This document shows, piece by piece, positions 52,949 to 64,000 of a DNA stretch of 64,000 nt. This stretch comes from Pelodera strongyloides (lineage: Eukaryota; Nematoda; Chromadorea; Rhabditida; Rhabditidae), in assembly GCA_036852015.1 (NCBI GenBank), contig JAANDG010000029.1, positions 434,001 to 498,000 on the forward strand. The letters run 5' to 3'. The notes beneath the pieces are model-generated. The model did not search any database. It had not been told where the DNA came from and saw only the letters and a program-made list of their open reading frames with translations. Position 1 is the first letter of the stretch. Every line of letters begins with the position of its first letter. Position numbers and translations under genes: made by a program.

Positions 52949-55525
52949 AAAAAGAGAAGGATTTTTCAAGAAGAGAAAGACGAAGATCTCATCTCAATAA
53001 CTAACAAAAGAGCATAAATAAAAATTGAACATGTTAAACATGATAAGGAGCTGATATAAGCTGTATGTATCAACTAAGAGAAGAAGGTTCAGGATTCCTA
53101 AAATCCTTTTGTGTTGCGTATGGATCTTGAGAAAATGGAGGGGGGCATTGGATATTGTTTGGTTTGCCTGCTTTGTTTCGGAGGAGGTCGTTTGATAAGC
53201 TCGAGGGTATTTCTTTTGTCTTCGAAAGAGATCCAACATGGTCGACTACATACATAAACACAATCTCAGTGATGATACCAGGCTATTTTGGTCGTCTTAT
53301 AGTGCTTGACTACTGTCATCATACGGAAACAGTTATCTATATCACCGACCACTGAAACGGAGCGCTCCGACTTTCAATCTATGAATGATGCGAACTGACG
53401 GATCGGACGCGTGTTCTAAAACAGTCTATGCGCACGCATAAGATTAACGGCTACTCGAGCGGATTATAGTTCTATTAAGGGATACAATCGGCGTCTCATC
53501 GGCTAATTATTTGGGAGCCGCGATTGTTCGAATGGTTTCAATCGTGACTACTTTTTCAGCCTTTTTTGGCCAGATTGCTGAAGACCAGGAGGTCTGCAGC
53601 CTATACAAACAGGCATTATTCGGGGACTTGGGCTGTGAAAGAACCTTCGCCCAAATAGAGCCTTCGATACTCAAACCCTTTTAATCACCCCAGTATTAGA
53701 TGGAGCATTTTTGCAGCCTATAATTTTAACGATAACTAAAACAATTTTAACTAAAACAATGGCGTGCGAAAATTATCCAGCGTGTTGAGAAAGACAGCGT
53801 CACTAACAACAAACAGCATGCATAATTTCATCTACACGATTACTTGGGCAATATACAATTATAAAAGTAACAATATACATATGCATATTCAATTAAGAAG
53901 AAGATGGCTCGAAAGGGTCGCTTTCACATTTTAAATATTATGTAATTGATCTGTGAAAACAAAATAGGATAGGAGGATTTATTTCCTGAAAACTTTGTAT
54001 GGTTAGTGATAAATAAATGAACTCCATACCCTAGATACAGATAAAAGTGATATGTTTCATGACCGGATGAGCTTTACAACGCATTTCAGCTTTTCATTAT
54101 AATTTCTTTAACTCGCATGAGCGGCGTACTCCCAATAAAAGAAAATATGATAAAAACGTTATATACTTACAGTACGTAATTGATATGTGGAACTACTGCT
54201 TCTTACGTAATTTACTATTGTGCATTAATAAATAAAATGGTAATAAATGGTGCTAAATGGTGTGAGCTGAAGAAATCTTGGGTTCCAAAAATGGCATGTA
54301 TGACCAAATATATAACTGGTGTGAAGATTACATAGATTTATACGAGAAAACACAGAACCAATAAAACGAATGTAAAGCAGAAAAGAGGTTGTCAAAAAAA
54401 GTTCGTCAGCCTTTCAGAATTTAACAGAAACAAGATGAATTTTCTTTCAAATAAATACAAATATCACAACATCACTTTCTTATTCACTATCAGAGGCCTT
54501 ACTCAGATCATCATTAATGTGCCAAAAATATATTGTTTAAATTGAGGTACCATTTACACTAGTGAGATAAGGCGTCTCTGAAATAGCAATAAGACATCCG
54601 TCCTTGCTTTAGGTGTTAAGGGCGGTATGTGTGTGTGCGTGTGAGTGGATTGTTTGGTACAACGATGTGTCTTCGTTGCAGCAGGCCTGCGAGAGAAGAA
54701 CCTGGCCGCAGGGCTGGCCTCAGGGCGGGCACTCCTAGTATTTGAGGATGGTCTCAGGGTTCAGCACACGGACGACACTGGAGAAGTTGCACAATTATCA
54801 CATACATAGAGACCGAATACTCATGACAAGAACCAACACATCGAACATGAAAGAGTTTTTTTATGGGGTTTTCGGTTTTTTGGTAGTTCTTACAGTAACG
54901 AAGCTCGCCAACAAAGAGAAAAAAACAAGGAGTTGATTTACACGGCGACAGAAACTTCGTATGCATAGTTTTCGTCCGCGCTTGGTTTTTTATAAAGTAT
55001 ACACGTGGGAAGGTACACTAAAATAATGAAAACTACACAATCCTGTCTTCCACGCTGTCTTGTTCGCTTAACTTCACAGCACCTAAGTTTTTTCTTTTTT
55101 AAGTAAATGTCTTTTTCGCTCTCTAATTACAACCAAACTTTTTCGCTCTCTAATTGATTAGAAAGATTCAGCTTGCATTAATAATAGTGTAAAAACATTT
55201 ATTGATAGGCAAGTGAACGAATACACAAAACGTACATATATTTGCGCAAAGCACCCGATAGTTTTTAATGAAATTTTGTGTAATTATTTTTGAATTGGAA
55301 CCTAAGAAAAGTAGCAATGCATGTGTCCTTTTATAATACAAATTCATCTTCTTATATACAAACAGAAACGTATACACTCAAATTTTGCAATAAAACATCC
55401 GTCAATGCACATAATAGTAACCGAAAGAAATGCCTAACTGAAACCAACAGTCCGATTCTGAGTACGGTTGCACACTGATAATCAATAACATAACAACTTG
55501 GAGAAAAGCTAAAACATGGACACTT
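52949..55525. other. Intergenic; two weak coding-like patches
   Basis: No supported gene. On the minus strand 53070-53261 has a proline-containing open frame, and on the plus strand about 54640-54790 there is a GC-rich patch with the frame segment GLREKNLAAGLASGRALLVF. Neither has a full set of splice sites or a recognised family. A 15-base duplication TTTTTCGCTCTCTAATT occurs twice at about 55112-55155. Confidence 0.35.
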
Positions 55526-57449
55526 CTAAACTTGTGTCACAAGTATTCTATTCGGGTTCGTGTCAAATGCGACACCGTTCATCGCAAAACTCAGGTCCGC
55601 TATTGTTCGCGGTGTTAATACATTATTCCGAACAACGTTAGCATCAATTTGACTTCTGGACGGTACCACAATTGACATTAGAAATCGCAGTCGAAGATCG
55701 TCCCCGCTGAAAAATTTTACTATTTAGAACTTAATACTTCCACTTGATCCTGGAGCTCGATTCCACTACCCTTCTTCCTACTTGAAGACAAATAGTTATA
55801 TGATAAAATGACGGAAGCATTAGAACATTTCTTTCCATAAATTGGAAGCTAGTAAGTCAAAATATATTTTCTTGCAGTAATTATATTGTGTTGATCAATT
55901 TTGGTGGAGTAAGATAACAAATATATATTACTATGAGCAGAATATTAAGGGAAGTCTAATTGACTATTGTTTGTCCTTTATTTTATTCTTATTTCCAAGT
56001 ACAAGGCTGAGTGAGCACTCCCTTTCACTTGTTTGTGTTGTGGTGTGAATATTATGGTTGCACTGTTTGCTTATCTCACCTGTTCTGTAGATCAGTCAGT
56101 TCCGTACGCAGACCGAGACTTCCTAGAGCTGTGCGGGACATTACCGACGAAATCTTAATAAAATTTGTATAAGTGGATAATCTGCATAAGATCTGTCGTG
56201 ACGCACGCATGCGTTGCTATGTGGTTATGGTATTGCTGACTTAGTGTAAGTTATAGTCTATACTCAACTCACTGTAATGCACCGTAGTACATTGGTGGAT
56301 ATTCTACATCGTGATAAACGCATGCGTTGCCTTGTGGTTTTTATTACGTAACTGGTATTCTGTCAATGAAACATTTGTTGCAGGTGGCGGTAGCGTAGTG
56401 GTCAGCGCAGTATATCGATAATCACAAAGAATTGGGTTTTGCCTCCAACCCCAATTTTTCGACAGGAAACATTTCTCGATGTCAATGATGTCAAGTGATG
56501 TTACTCCTCTCATAAGCCGAAATACCAAACGAAAGGTAATCGTGTAGTCAAACTAAAGGCGCGAAACTATTTCCTCCAAGTTAGGGAATGCGAACGCAAT
56601 CGAGCCATGCAAACAATGCGCTGACCGCCGAAACTCAATAATATAAGCTGTGAGCAAAAGGCATGACTCTAGTACAGAGGGTAAGTACGAATGGGACAAG
56701 GTCTAGTACATAGGGAAATTAAAGGAAATTAAAAGCAACATTTTAAAATATTGATTGACAACTCACAGCTTCATTGGCCATCCGCCGAGCTTGTATCGTG
56801 AGCGAGTTGTTTGGTTCATCGTAATAGGAACTTGCTTGTTTGAGAATGTACATCTCACATTCGAATGTTCTATTCACATAAACATCTATGTTTGGTGCAG
56901 GAGTTGGCACATAGGGAGATAAGGTAGCAGCCTCTTTTTCGAACACTAAACAGAAGTGGTAATATGTAGATAATCTTTAATCTAGAATATTGAAAACTAT
57001 TAATTTTTGTTATCATAAATAAAATAATATGGTGAAAGTTTCTGACTTTGAAAAATTAGGTAAACAATAATGTTCAGCACAGCTAATCAATACATTGTCA
57101 AGAAGGGTGAATGAAAAAATAAAACTTACCTCCTGTTGCAAACAAAATAATGATCACAATCGCAGCTATGAGCAACAAGAGAGTGAGAGCCAAAGCGGCA
57201 AATAAATATCGTTTTGTGCCGCTGAAAATAGACGTTTATAACCCAGAACTGCTCGAACAAAAGCATTAACTAAACCTTATAAAACAACAATGACAAGAAC
57301 AATGTTTTTATAACTGCTCACCTTTTACCATGAAATGAAATATTGTTTGGAGAACTCGTTCGTGCCGTATTTACGTAGTGAAAGTTTGATCTCATAAAAT
57401 CCTCTCCGGTGTTTGGTTGGAATGTCCGTGCATGGTGATTGAATGACAT
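55526..57449 (-). CDS. Type II membrane protein with SEA-like ectodomain
   Basis: Five exons, high to low: 57449-57322, 57221-57130, 56945-56767, 56123-56080, 55706-55526; 207 residues, phases agree. The start ATG lies one base after a TTATTTCAG acceptor, consistent with a 5' UTR intron or spliced-leader addition. Order: cytoplasmic N-terminus of about 45 residues, membrane helix YLFAALALTLLLLIAAIVII, a short stalk, and a C-terminal domain. That domain has the alternating pattern of a SEA module: NRTFECEMYILKQASSYYDE, then a helix, VSVCVRKLTDLQNSGDDLRL, RFLMSIVVPSRSQIDANVVR and a final RILVTQV. SEA modules sit at cell surfaces, often in mucin-like or protease stalks. SEA assignment is by pattern only. 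The short exon 4 is the weakest. Coding may extend upstream to 58193. Confidence 0.65.
56384..56456 (+). repeat. tRNA-like sequence, probably degenerate or SINE-derived
   Basis: GGTAGCGTAGTGGTCAGCGC matches a tRNA D-arm/A-box. About 35 bases later GGGTTTTGCCTCCAACCC occupies the T-arm position but does not fit the GGTTCGANTCC B-box. No intact acceptor stem is evident. It lies in an intron of the SEA-like gene, on the opposite strand. Two similar blocks (ACGCATGCGTTGC…TGTGGTT) precede it at about 56206 and 56319. Confidence 0.4.
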
Positions 57450-57525
57450 TCTGAAATAAGCACAAAAATCACGCGCAAAGACCAAAGACTATTTACGGTA
57501 ACATCGCTTACTCTCTTACACTTAC

Positions 57526-58193
57526 GTCAGCTTTCCTTTTACACGAAACACCTTTTGTGCGTAAAGACCGCTTACTTTTTCGGAACAGAATATGTGGTCC
57601 ACATGATGGTTAAATGAGACAAGCTGAGAAGGAAGAATAATGGACGTTGATCGACTCTTTTTGACAAGCCCCAACTCAGTGGTACAGTGGATTTTCATCG
57701 ATAAGGTGAGTGACTGAATCAATAAGCAAACACTTGTTCTCTCGTGAGAGAAATAAGGACTTCTCCTAAGGGGGACAAGGAGGGAGTGCACAAACGTTTA
57801 CAAGATGTTTCTCACTTTGGTTCTTACTGACGGCTAAAGCGCCCTCTATTTTTCACGGATGGAGCAAATTGTCCTCATCAAACAAACGGTGTAGTCATGA
57901 ATGTACCACGTTGTTCAAGTTCCCATTTATCCGCTTACTTTTTGACCGGTGAAGCCATCCACATGTTTCGTAGTATCAACTAATGTAAGGAGTAGTAATC
58001 TGGAGTGGCGATGAGACGAAGGGCTGCTTAGTTTTTTTGAGGAAGGGCAAGTGTATATCATGAATACATGATGCGATGGGAACAGAACACGAAATCCGGT
58101 AGTGGGATTCGGTTTCAACCAGTTGTTGATGCACTTATGTCTGCCGTGGATTGATGTACCGCTGCCAAGCCAAGAAAAAAAAGAGGGTATCAT
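57526..58193 (-). CDS. Possible 5' coding extension of the SEA-like gene
   Basis: Two candidate exons upstream of the SEA-like gene on the same strand: 58193-57939 (ATG start; donor AAAAA|GTAAGC) and 57713-57526 (acceptor TTGATTCAG, donor CTGAC|GTAAGT). Joined together and to the exon beginning at 57450 they stay in one frame with matching phases, which would give an N-terminal addition of about 150 residues including GLVKKSRSTSIILPSQLVSF. I do not recognise the sequence. Alternatively these are 5' UTR exons or chance frames. Confidence 0.3.
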
Positions 58194-59810
58194 AAGAATG
58201 ACTCTCAGTCCCCGTTCGATTCACGTTTACAAAAATATTACCGTGGAGTAAACCGTGTCGATTTAAGAAGTCAGATATAAGTACGCCGCCCCTATAAACC
58301 GAAGTAATACCTAATTGTTCTTTTTTCTACTAGGCCAAGAAAAAAAAAAAGAAAAAAAAGAGAGAATTATATTTCTTATCCAGATCACTTTCTTGCGGCA
58401 TATCACACAACACATCACTTATTAGTTAGTGTGCCACGCCTTGGTTCAAGTGCCCCGGATCGCGCACAAAAAGCGCGTCATCCATTGTGTTGTGCTTGCG
58501 TACTTCTGGTACGTTGAGAGTGCACTACCCAGATGTGCTTTTATTTGATATCCGGCGTGTGGCCCCGAGATAACGTTTCAACCGCTCTCGAATTCAACAA
58601 ACAAAAAAGTCGCGTGCCTTGCACGCGGCGGAGAAGCTAAGAGCGAGAAAAACAACTGTATGGAGGATCTGAAGAAGCCAAGACTCTATTGCGGGAAAGA
58701 GGAGGGTAAGATTTAATTGGGGTCGCTCGGACTCTTCAATATACCAAAGGTAGCATCTGTTAGAGATATAGTTACTCTTTCACGAATCGGTGTTACAATT
58801 ATCTCCTCAAATGCTCTAACTGTTCGGAGACTTTCGCACTGTAGTATATGACGAGTAAATTATACATATGGCAGAAAATGTGAGTTTTGTTTGTAATAAT
58901 AATAACAACAGTTTATCGATGACACGTAAACAAAGAAGTTAACTTATCTCAAAAGACAACCCTAAGAGGACGAGTTGTGCATTGGTATAAACACTTGTAT
59001 GCATATTGCTAATGTTTTGCAATTCAATGTCAGAATAGTTTGATATTGATGAACGCACTCTTCTGATCTCCACCTATTAGATACTCTTTGTTAAGCGTGC
59101 CATAATAAAAATAAAAAATAATTTAATTAATGAAGATATTATGCTGCCGATATGAAAGCTGTGTTTTGTTTACAATACATACTTTTTTCATAGTGTACTG
59201 TTGAACTGTCATGGACAAATATGATATAAAAATCCAAAAAGAGTCCACGATGTGGGTCACGACCGGTAATCAAAACCATTGTTCCTCTTTAACTTATTTT
59301 CTCTTTGGAAATAGATCTATAATTAAACTTACAGGCATTAGCGTTTTGAGGCTTTGGTCTAAACATCAAGCCAACAATGATGTAAATTGCTTTTTGAGTT
59401 GATCGTGGAATTGAAAAAAAAATTATTAAGAAGTAAGGATTGATTGGTTCAATAATTACGCAGGCGTTTCATCAAACGATAATAGAATCGATTGTTTACT
59501 CCGGTCTACGCAAACAAGTGCATCAATTATGCATTGTATGTTTATCCGCGCAATAGCTTCACTACTCAATGTAGTGCTAAATTGGCAGTACATTTCATGT
59601 GAGAATGCTAATAATTTACAGTGGTTGTGAATAAAATATAAAATAATGAAATAACGAAAAACAGGGGGTCTGGAATGTTTAGGAAACGATGTTACCTTGA
59701 GAGCAGTTCACATATTGCTAATAGTCTTTTTTCTTTGTATTAGACGCAAAGTAAATAAATCTTTCGGAAATTAAATATACAGTTTCGATAATTACCTGGA
59801 TGAACCAGAA

Positions 59811-59876
59811 TGGTTCGGACTTGAAGTCAGCCCGTCCACAGGCAGGGGAGGCCACCAGAATCTGAGCAAATCTATT
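59811..59876 (-). other. Isolated exon-like segment
   Basis: On the minus strand a 66 bp segment, richer in G+C than its surroundings, is framed by GCTCAG and GTAATT and is open in phase 0 (ILVASPACGRADFKSEPFWF, ending IQ). No neighbouring exon joins it convincingly, and the nearest downstream candidate (58193-57939) is out of phase if spliced at its internal acceptor. Confidence 0.25.
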
Positions 59877-60108
59877 ATCAAATAAATTAAAAAAAGACTT
59901 GGTAATTATCATTACATTCAATAATTGAGCGAAAAGTGGAAGCTAATTCATCAACAGAACTCTTTGTCCTTTTGGCAGCGGAAAATACACATGAGACACA
60001 TGTATCAAAATGATGCAGAGCAAATTGAGGGTGGTTAACGGAAGAAAACAAATGATGACCGGCTAATTAATGATTGAAGCAATGAGGTGAAATATTTGTG
60101 GCATATTC

Positions 60109-60453
60109 TTGTTGTGTTGTGAAATTCAGTTGTGTGGCAGTGTGTTGTTGAAGACAAAGGGTCTGTGGCGGATGCACGAATTCCTATTCGATCTCAATGA
60201 TTACTCAGGTGTCCCGGCGCCAGAACCAGACACGCGGACGAAGGCCATAGATACGGATCAGGACGCGGACATAATAAGCGAACAGGAGAGAACAACTAGA
60301 GGCAGAGATGACTAAACTCATCTTAATGGTTGACTGGAAGTGCTTCTTTGGTAAAGCTGTTTTTCGAATACAATTTCCAATGACCTGAATTCTTGCACTG
60401 GACTTGTTGTGGAAAATGTGAAGGAAAACAACAACTAACTAACTAACTAACTA
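60109..60453 (+). mobile_element. Probable LINE 3' end
   Basis: A short open tail (DIISEQERTTRGRDD then stop at 60315) is followed by about 115 bases and then GGAAAACAACAACTAACTAA, a run of ACTA repeats at 60433-60453. A coding tail, short 3' UTR and terminal simple repeat is the usual form of truncated RTE/CR1-type LINE copies. No reverse transcriptase domain is present, so this is inference. Confidence 0.35.
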
Positions 60454-61847
60454 CCTCATTATTATCATCTGCATGGATGAGTGTGTTTGTGAATGTATGG
60501 TTAATTACATAATACATTACATTGATACGCTTTGACACCAAAAAGTACTTTTTTTTTAAACTGTCAGATTGCTTCCTAGAACCCAGGCTACACAACTACT
60601 GTGGATCCTCAGCAGATGAATCGAGCTTGTGTTTTTCGCTGACTTGCATGCTCAATGCTTTGCCCATTTGATGTGACAAGTCTCAAACAACGCTTCATTG
60701 ATCAGGAGCGTTCTTTTAATAATGCTGGACCTCGGCGTAAACACTCGCAATAAAGTTTGTGTCAGGCATATATTTCTGCCCTCTTAACTGATCAGCCATT
60801 GAATAGAGCACGATCGAAAAACCATGAAAAGTGAAATCACATATCCGAACAATTTCCAGTCCTCCAACTTTGACGCCTCGTCCTTGAGATTTATAGTCCT
60901 TCCTGCATCATGATAGAACCGAATCTTTTGCAAATATTTTTTGTTGAATGAGGCGTTCATTTTCTACATAGTGTCTATTTCAAAAAAATTTGTGTACAGC
61001 ATCCTTCTGCTTGGTACGTATATTTAACGGACTGTATTGAAAATACCAATATTACAGATACACTGTTTTAAAATCAGGCACAAAATTCAGTACTACAATT
61101 TTCCTCATCCCCGAAACGTATCTAGATGTCCTCAAATGAACAAATTGTTCATTCGTCATGTACAACTATTCCCTGTTTCATAATATGAGCAAAAACTACT
61201 CAATCGTTTGATCTCCTTTCAAGGAAAAATATTATTTAAATAATTTTCCTTAACAAACAGAAAATGCAATGTGCACAGAACGCGTAGTGCGGTCGCGTAG
61301 CGTGAGTGTCTTTTATCTTTTCCGATTTGAGATTATTTTCTAATCTTTTGACTACGCGTTCCACTCTTAGCAAACTTTAATAGACTAGTAGATAGGCTCG
61401 TTGTATTCTAATTTTAATTATCATTTTGAGTTTTATTTCCATTTCTTTATGTTGATATTCCATCGAAAATTTCGCCACCTTGTTATCACATTGCAGCAGT
61501 GTCATAAAAATGCACTGTCATGTAATTTTTCTAACTGCCAATCACAACTAGTCAAGGTAAGATTGCATGTCTCTCATTAAAAGCTAATTGATCTTATTTA
61601 ATAATACTCCTTGCATTTTTATTTTTTAACTGTACTACCCTTCCGGAAGTAAACTCAAAATCAAGGCTCTCTCTTTATTGCGAAACTGCTCTGACGTTTC
61701 GTTGGTTCCGGTGTATGCTTTCTCAATTTGCTCGGTTCATATAAATCACCACTCCCCGAATGAAACATGATTATAATGTTCAAATAGAATATTGATAGGG
61801 TGCAAACAAGAACACATTTACATTTGTAGATAATTATTTCCTAGGAA

Positions 61848-63505
61848 ATGCCGTCAACAGCACTTAGGAACAAAATTATCGAAAAGAAAGACTGTTATGG
61901 CGGAATCACAGTTCACTCGCAGGATTTCGCTAATCATACTAATGAGGAGTTCAGCGAGAAGATCAAGGTAATATAAAAGCAATACATGAACATAATATAA
62001 AAGAAAGCAAAAAAGGTGTCTCAGAAAATTGTTCACATACTGGTGATTTTTTTTGTCCGTAAGTATCGGGTGCCACAAAAACAGGACTCTTTCTTTTTTT
62101 GATCTATCTCTCTCCATCACTTACACAAGCGTACAGTGCAAAAAAAAAACTAACTAAAATAAACTTGTTGATTCATACATATGGCTTGGTTGTACCATCA
62201 TGCTCACTTTCCTTTCTAGGTGCTAATCGACAGTTGGCGGATTGCACGTGTCCCTGCACTGTGGTTTCATGTTCTGAAAGAGGTTGGCATTTGCGTTGCT
62301 ACATTTTGAGGCCAGCCTGTCTTATTGTTAGGGGGGCAGCCTTCTCAACACGTGTATATTCATGCCCAATAAGTAATAGCCTGGCACGATCGCGGTTGGC
62401 GGTGTGTAGCTTTATTGAGCACCTATCATGTGCCCTACATTCAGCATTCACGGTTTATTCCAATTCTTGTCGACAATGGATTCGATTTCCACCACGCAAT
62501 TCCTGGATATACGTTGATGACTCAGTTTATGGATATAACTAGGGAAAGTACGCTGCCTAGGTAAATTTTCATAATAAGTTTACTGATATAACCAACTTTG
62601 AGCACTAATGAGGGCCTACCGAAACGTTGGCAATAAAGACCTATAAAACCAATATGAGTTTGAATGGAATTTCCGTGTGCCTTCTTCACTTTTTAGTACT
62701 CGAACTTGCCTAACGCATAAGATTTCAGGTACCCTTTTATGCAAATCGGTGTTGGAGGCCTTTGTGTAGATGAAGGTGGTCGTATTCTAATGATGCGCGA
62801 GCTAAAGGGAGAGTACCTCGGCTGGAAGATACCCGGAGGTCTACTCGACCCGCATGAAACAATCTTCCAAGCAGCATGCAGAGAGGTTAGTCAATCAAAT
62901 CAAGGGAAGTTGTGGATGACCACGGAACCAAACGGGAAGCAAAAAATAATCAAACACTAAATTCAGGTTCAAGAAGAAACAAATGTCGATTGCGAGGCTG
63001 TCACCATTTTAGCATTTCGGTAAAAAATTTAAATTTCTACTTAAATTAGGAAATTCCTTCGAATTAATGTTGCTTAACGAATATGAGTTTCAGACACCTC
63101 GTTCATGCTAAATACGAAATAGTTGGTGATATTTACTTTGTTGTTTTGCTCAAATTGAAAGAGAAGGGAAACCGAGTTCCAACAGCATGTCTACGTGAAG
63201 CAGCTGATGCAAAGTGGATATCGAGGTACTTTGTTAGAAATAGTTATTCTAGAAAATACAACACCAGAAATCTACAGTGAAGATTTTATAGATAAGAGCT
63301 TTCCACACTGGCAGGTACTATTTGCAGGGAGGAATTTGGTGAAGACGGATTGTCCTCAAAACCTTTCCTACAAATGCTACTCGATCAGTATGATAATTAC
63401 GTGAACAACGGAAATCGAGCGATGAAAGTTGAGGAAATGAGTCTGGGAAAACGAAAATCGACAATGTTCTTTATGGATTCATTTGACACAAAAGCGTCAC
63501 TTTAA
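61848..63505 (+). CDS. NUDT6-type Nudix hydrolase
   Basis: Seven exons: 61848-61967, 62220-62282, 62445-62560, 62729-62885, 62967-63019, 63094-63225, 63328-63505; 272 residues; all phases agree. The start ATG is three bases after a TTCCTAG acceptor. The N-terminal part matches the NUDT6 pre-Nudix domain: DSWRIARVPALWFHVLKEHS and the conserved GFDFHHA. The Nudix fold follows: QIGVGGLCVD, then the box GGLLDPHETIFQAACREVQE continuing ETNV, i.e. G-x5-E-x7-R-E-V-x-E-E, with the catalytic Glu residues present but the box's last Gly replaced by Asn. A WISREEFGEDG strand and a basic tail end the protein. Family members hydrolyse nucleoside diphosphates linked to other groups; the NUDT6 substrate is poorly defined. 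A candidate poly(A) signal is at 63640-63645. Confidence 0.88.
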
Positions 63506-64000
63506 ATCTCCTGGTATATTCTAGTTGTCATTTTACCCATTCTGTGATAATTACCTGTACGTGGTTTTGCACCCATAAAATACAAAAATTAAATTTTGTT
63601 ATTTATGCAACATAGGCTAAATTTTGTTGTGTTATGAGTAATAAAGGACTGTCGCACTGTTTATTTACAGTGATAATTAGGCCAAGTGTTGTATTTTCAT
63701 TTTTTTTTAATAAAAAATAAGTAAATGATTGTTTGATGATGTGCGTGTACATTGAAAACAGAAGTTTCCATACGTAACATTCTTTAACCATAATCACCGC
63801 TCTGACTAGATTAATCTTGCTGCGCAACAATTAATTTGTTGCTCAACATCATAAGTCACCCCTGGTGTTCGCCTGGAAGTACAATAAAGAATCACAGCAT
63901 TCTCTTAAGATATATCAAATAGTCGTGCTTTACTGGCCACTTTTTTACTTTCTATTAATCTATATTTTCGCTCTATTCAATAAACTATAGCTTTATTGGA
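63506..64000. other. 3' region of the Nudix gene; nothing else seen
   Basis: AT-rich. Several AATAAA-like signals (about 63640 and 63883). No further exon recognised before the window ends. Confidence 0.4.

Larger units (their letters stand above)
58194..61847. other. Intergenic with repeat debris
   Basis: No supported gene apart from the isolated exon-like segment at 59811-59876 and the probable LINE tail at 60109-60453. AT-rich simple sequence dominates. Confidence 0.4.

Noticed and set aside
56080..56154. Longer version of SEA-gene exon 4 starting at an upstream ATTAAG site
   Set aside because: All frames from that start meet a stop; only the acceptor at CTCTAG|GAAGTC gives an open, phase-matched exon.
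63195..63404. Extra frame with TTPEIYSEDFIDKSFPHWQ near the end of the Nudix gene
   Set aside because: Not phase-compatible with either neighbour; joining 63225 directly to 63328 gives WISREEFGEDG and an uninterrupted C-terminus.

Overview
The window is eukaryotic. Genes are split into many short exons with GT-AG introns, and most acceptors read TTTTCAG or TTTCAG, which is the nematode consensus. Gene content also fits a nematode: two Cys-loop ligand-gated chloride channels, a secreted ShKT-type cysteine-rich protein, a BPI/LBP-type lipid-binding protein and a REI-1/SH3BP5-type Rab11 exchange factor. Introns are longer than in Caenorhabditis and the DNA is AT-rich. I cannot name the genus. 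All gene models below were built by hand from splice sites, reading-frame continuity and family motifs. Most internal exon joins agree in phase.

Layout. 1-6.67 kb: no convincing gene; the plus strand is T/pyrimidine-rich. 6.72-13.32 kb (+): SH3BP5/REI-1 homologue, 10 exons. 14.84-20.94 kb (-): Cys-loop anion channel A, 14 exons, convergent with the previous gene. 21.4-28.2 kb: mostly empty, with one possible orphan exon and a small TTAA-bounded inverted-repeat element. 28.28-30.54 kb (+): secreted two-ShKT protein, 5 exons. 31.65-43.56 kb (-): Cys-loop anion channel B, 17 exons; one intron is a 5.6 kb minisatellite built on the palindrome TACTAGTA. 44.0-44.85 kb (+): possible small membrane protein. 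48.65-52.46 kb (-): BPI/LBP-family protein, 14 exons, with a TTAA-bounded fold-back element just upstream of its start. 55.53-57.45 kb (-), perhaps to 58.19 kb: type II membrane protein with a SEA-like ectodomain. 61.85-63.51 kb (+): NUDT6-type Nudix hydrolase, 7 exons. The remainder is intergenic with repeat debris (tRNA-like sequence, probable LINE 3' end, microsatellites).

Functional links are loose, as expected for a nematode chromosome. The two anion channels on the same strand belong to the same superfamily but differ strongly in the pore and the M3-M4 loop, so they are not a recent tandem duplicate. I find no operon-like spacing between genes. The most unusual item is the minisatellite-filled intron of channel B, together with a probable GC-AG intron and an atypical pore 9' residue in the same gene.
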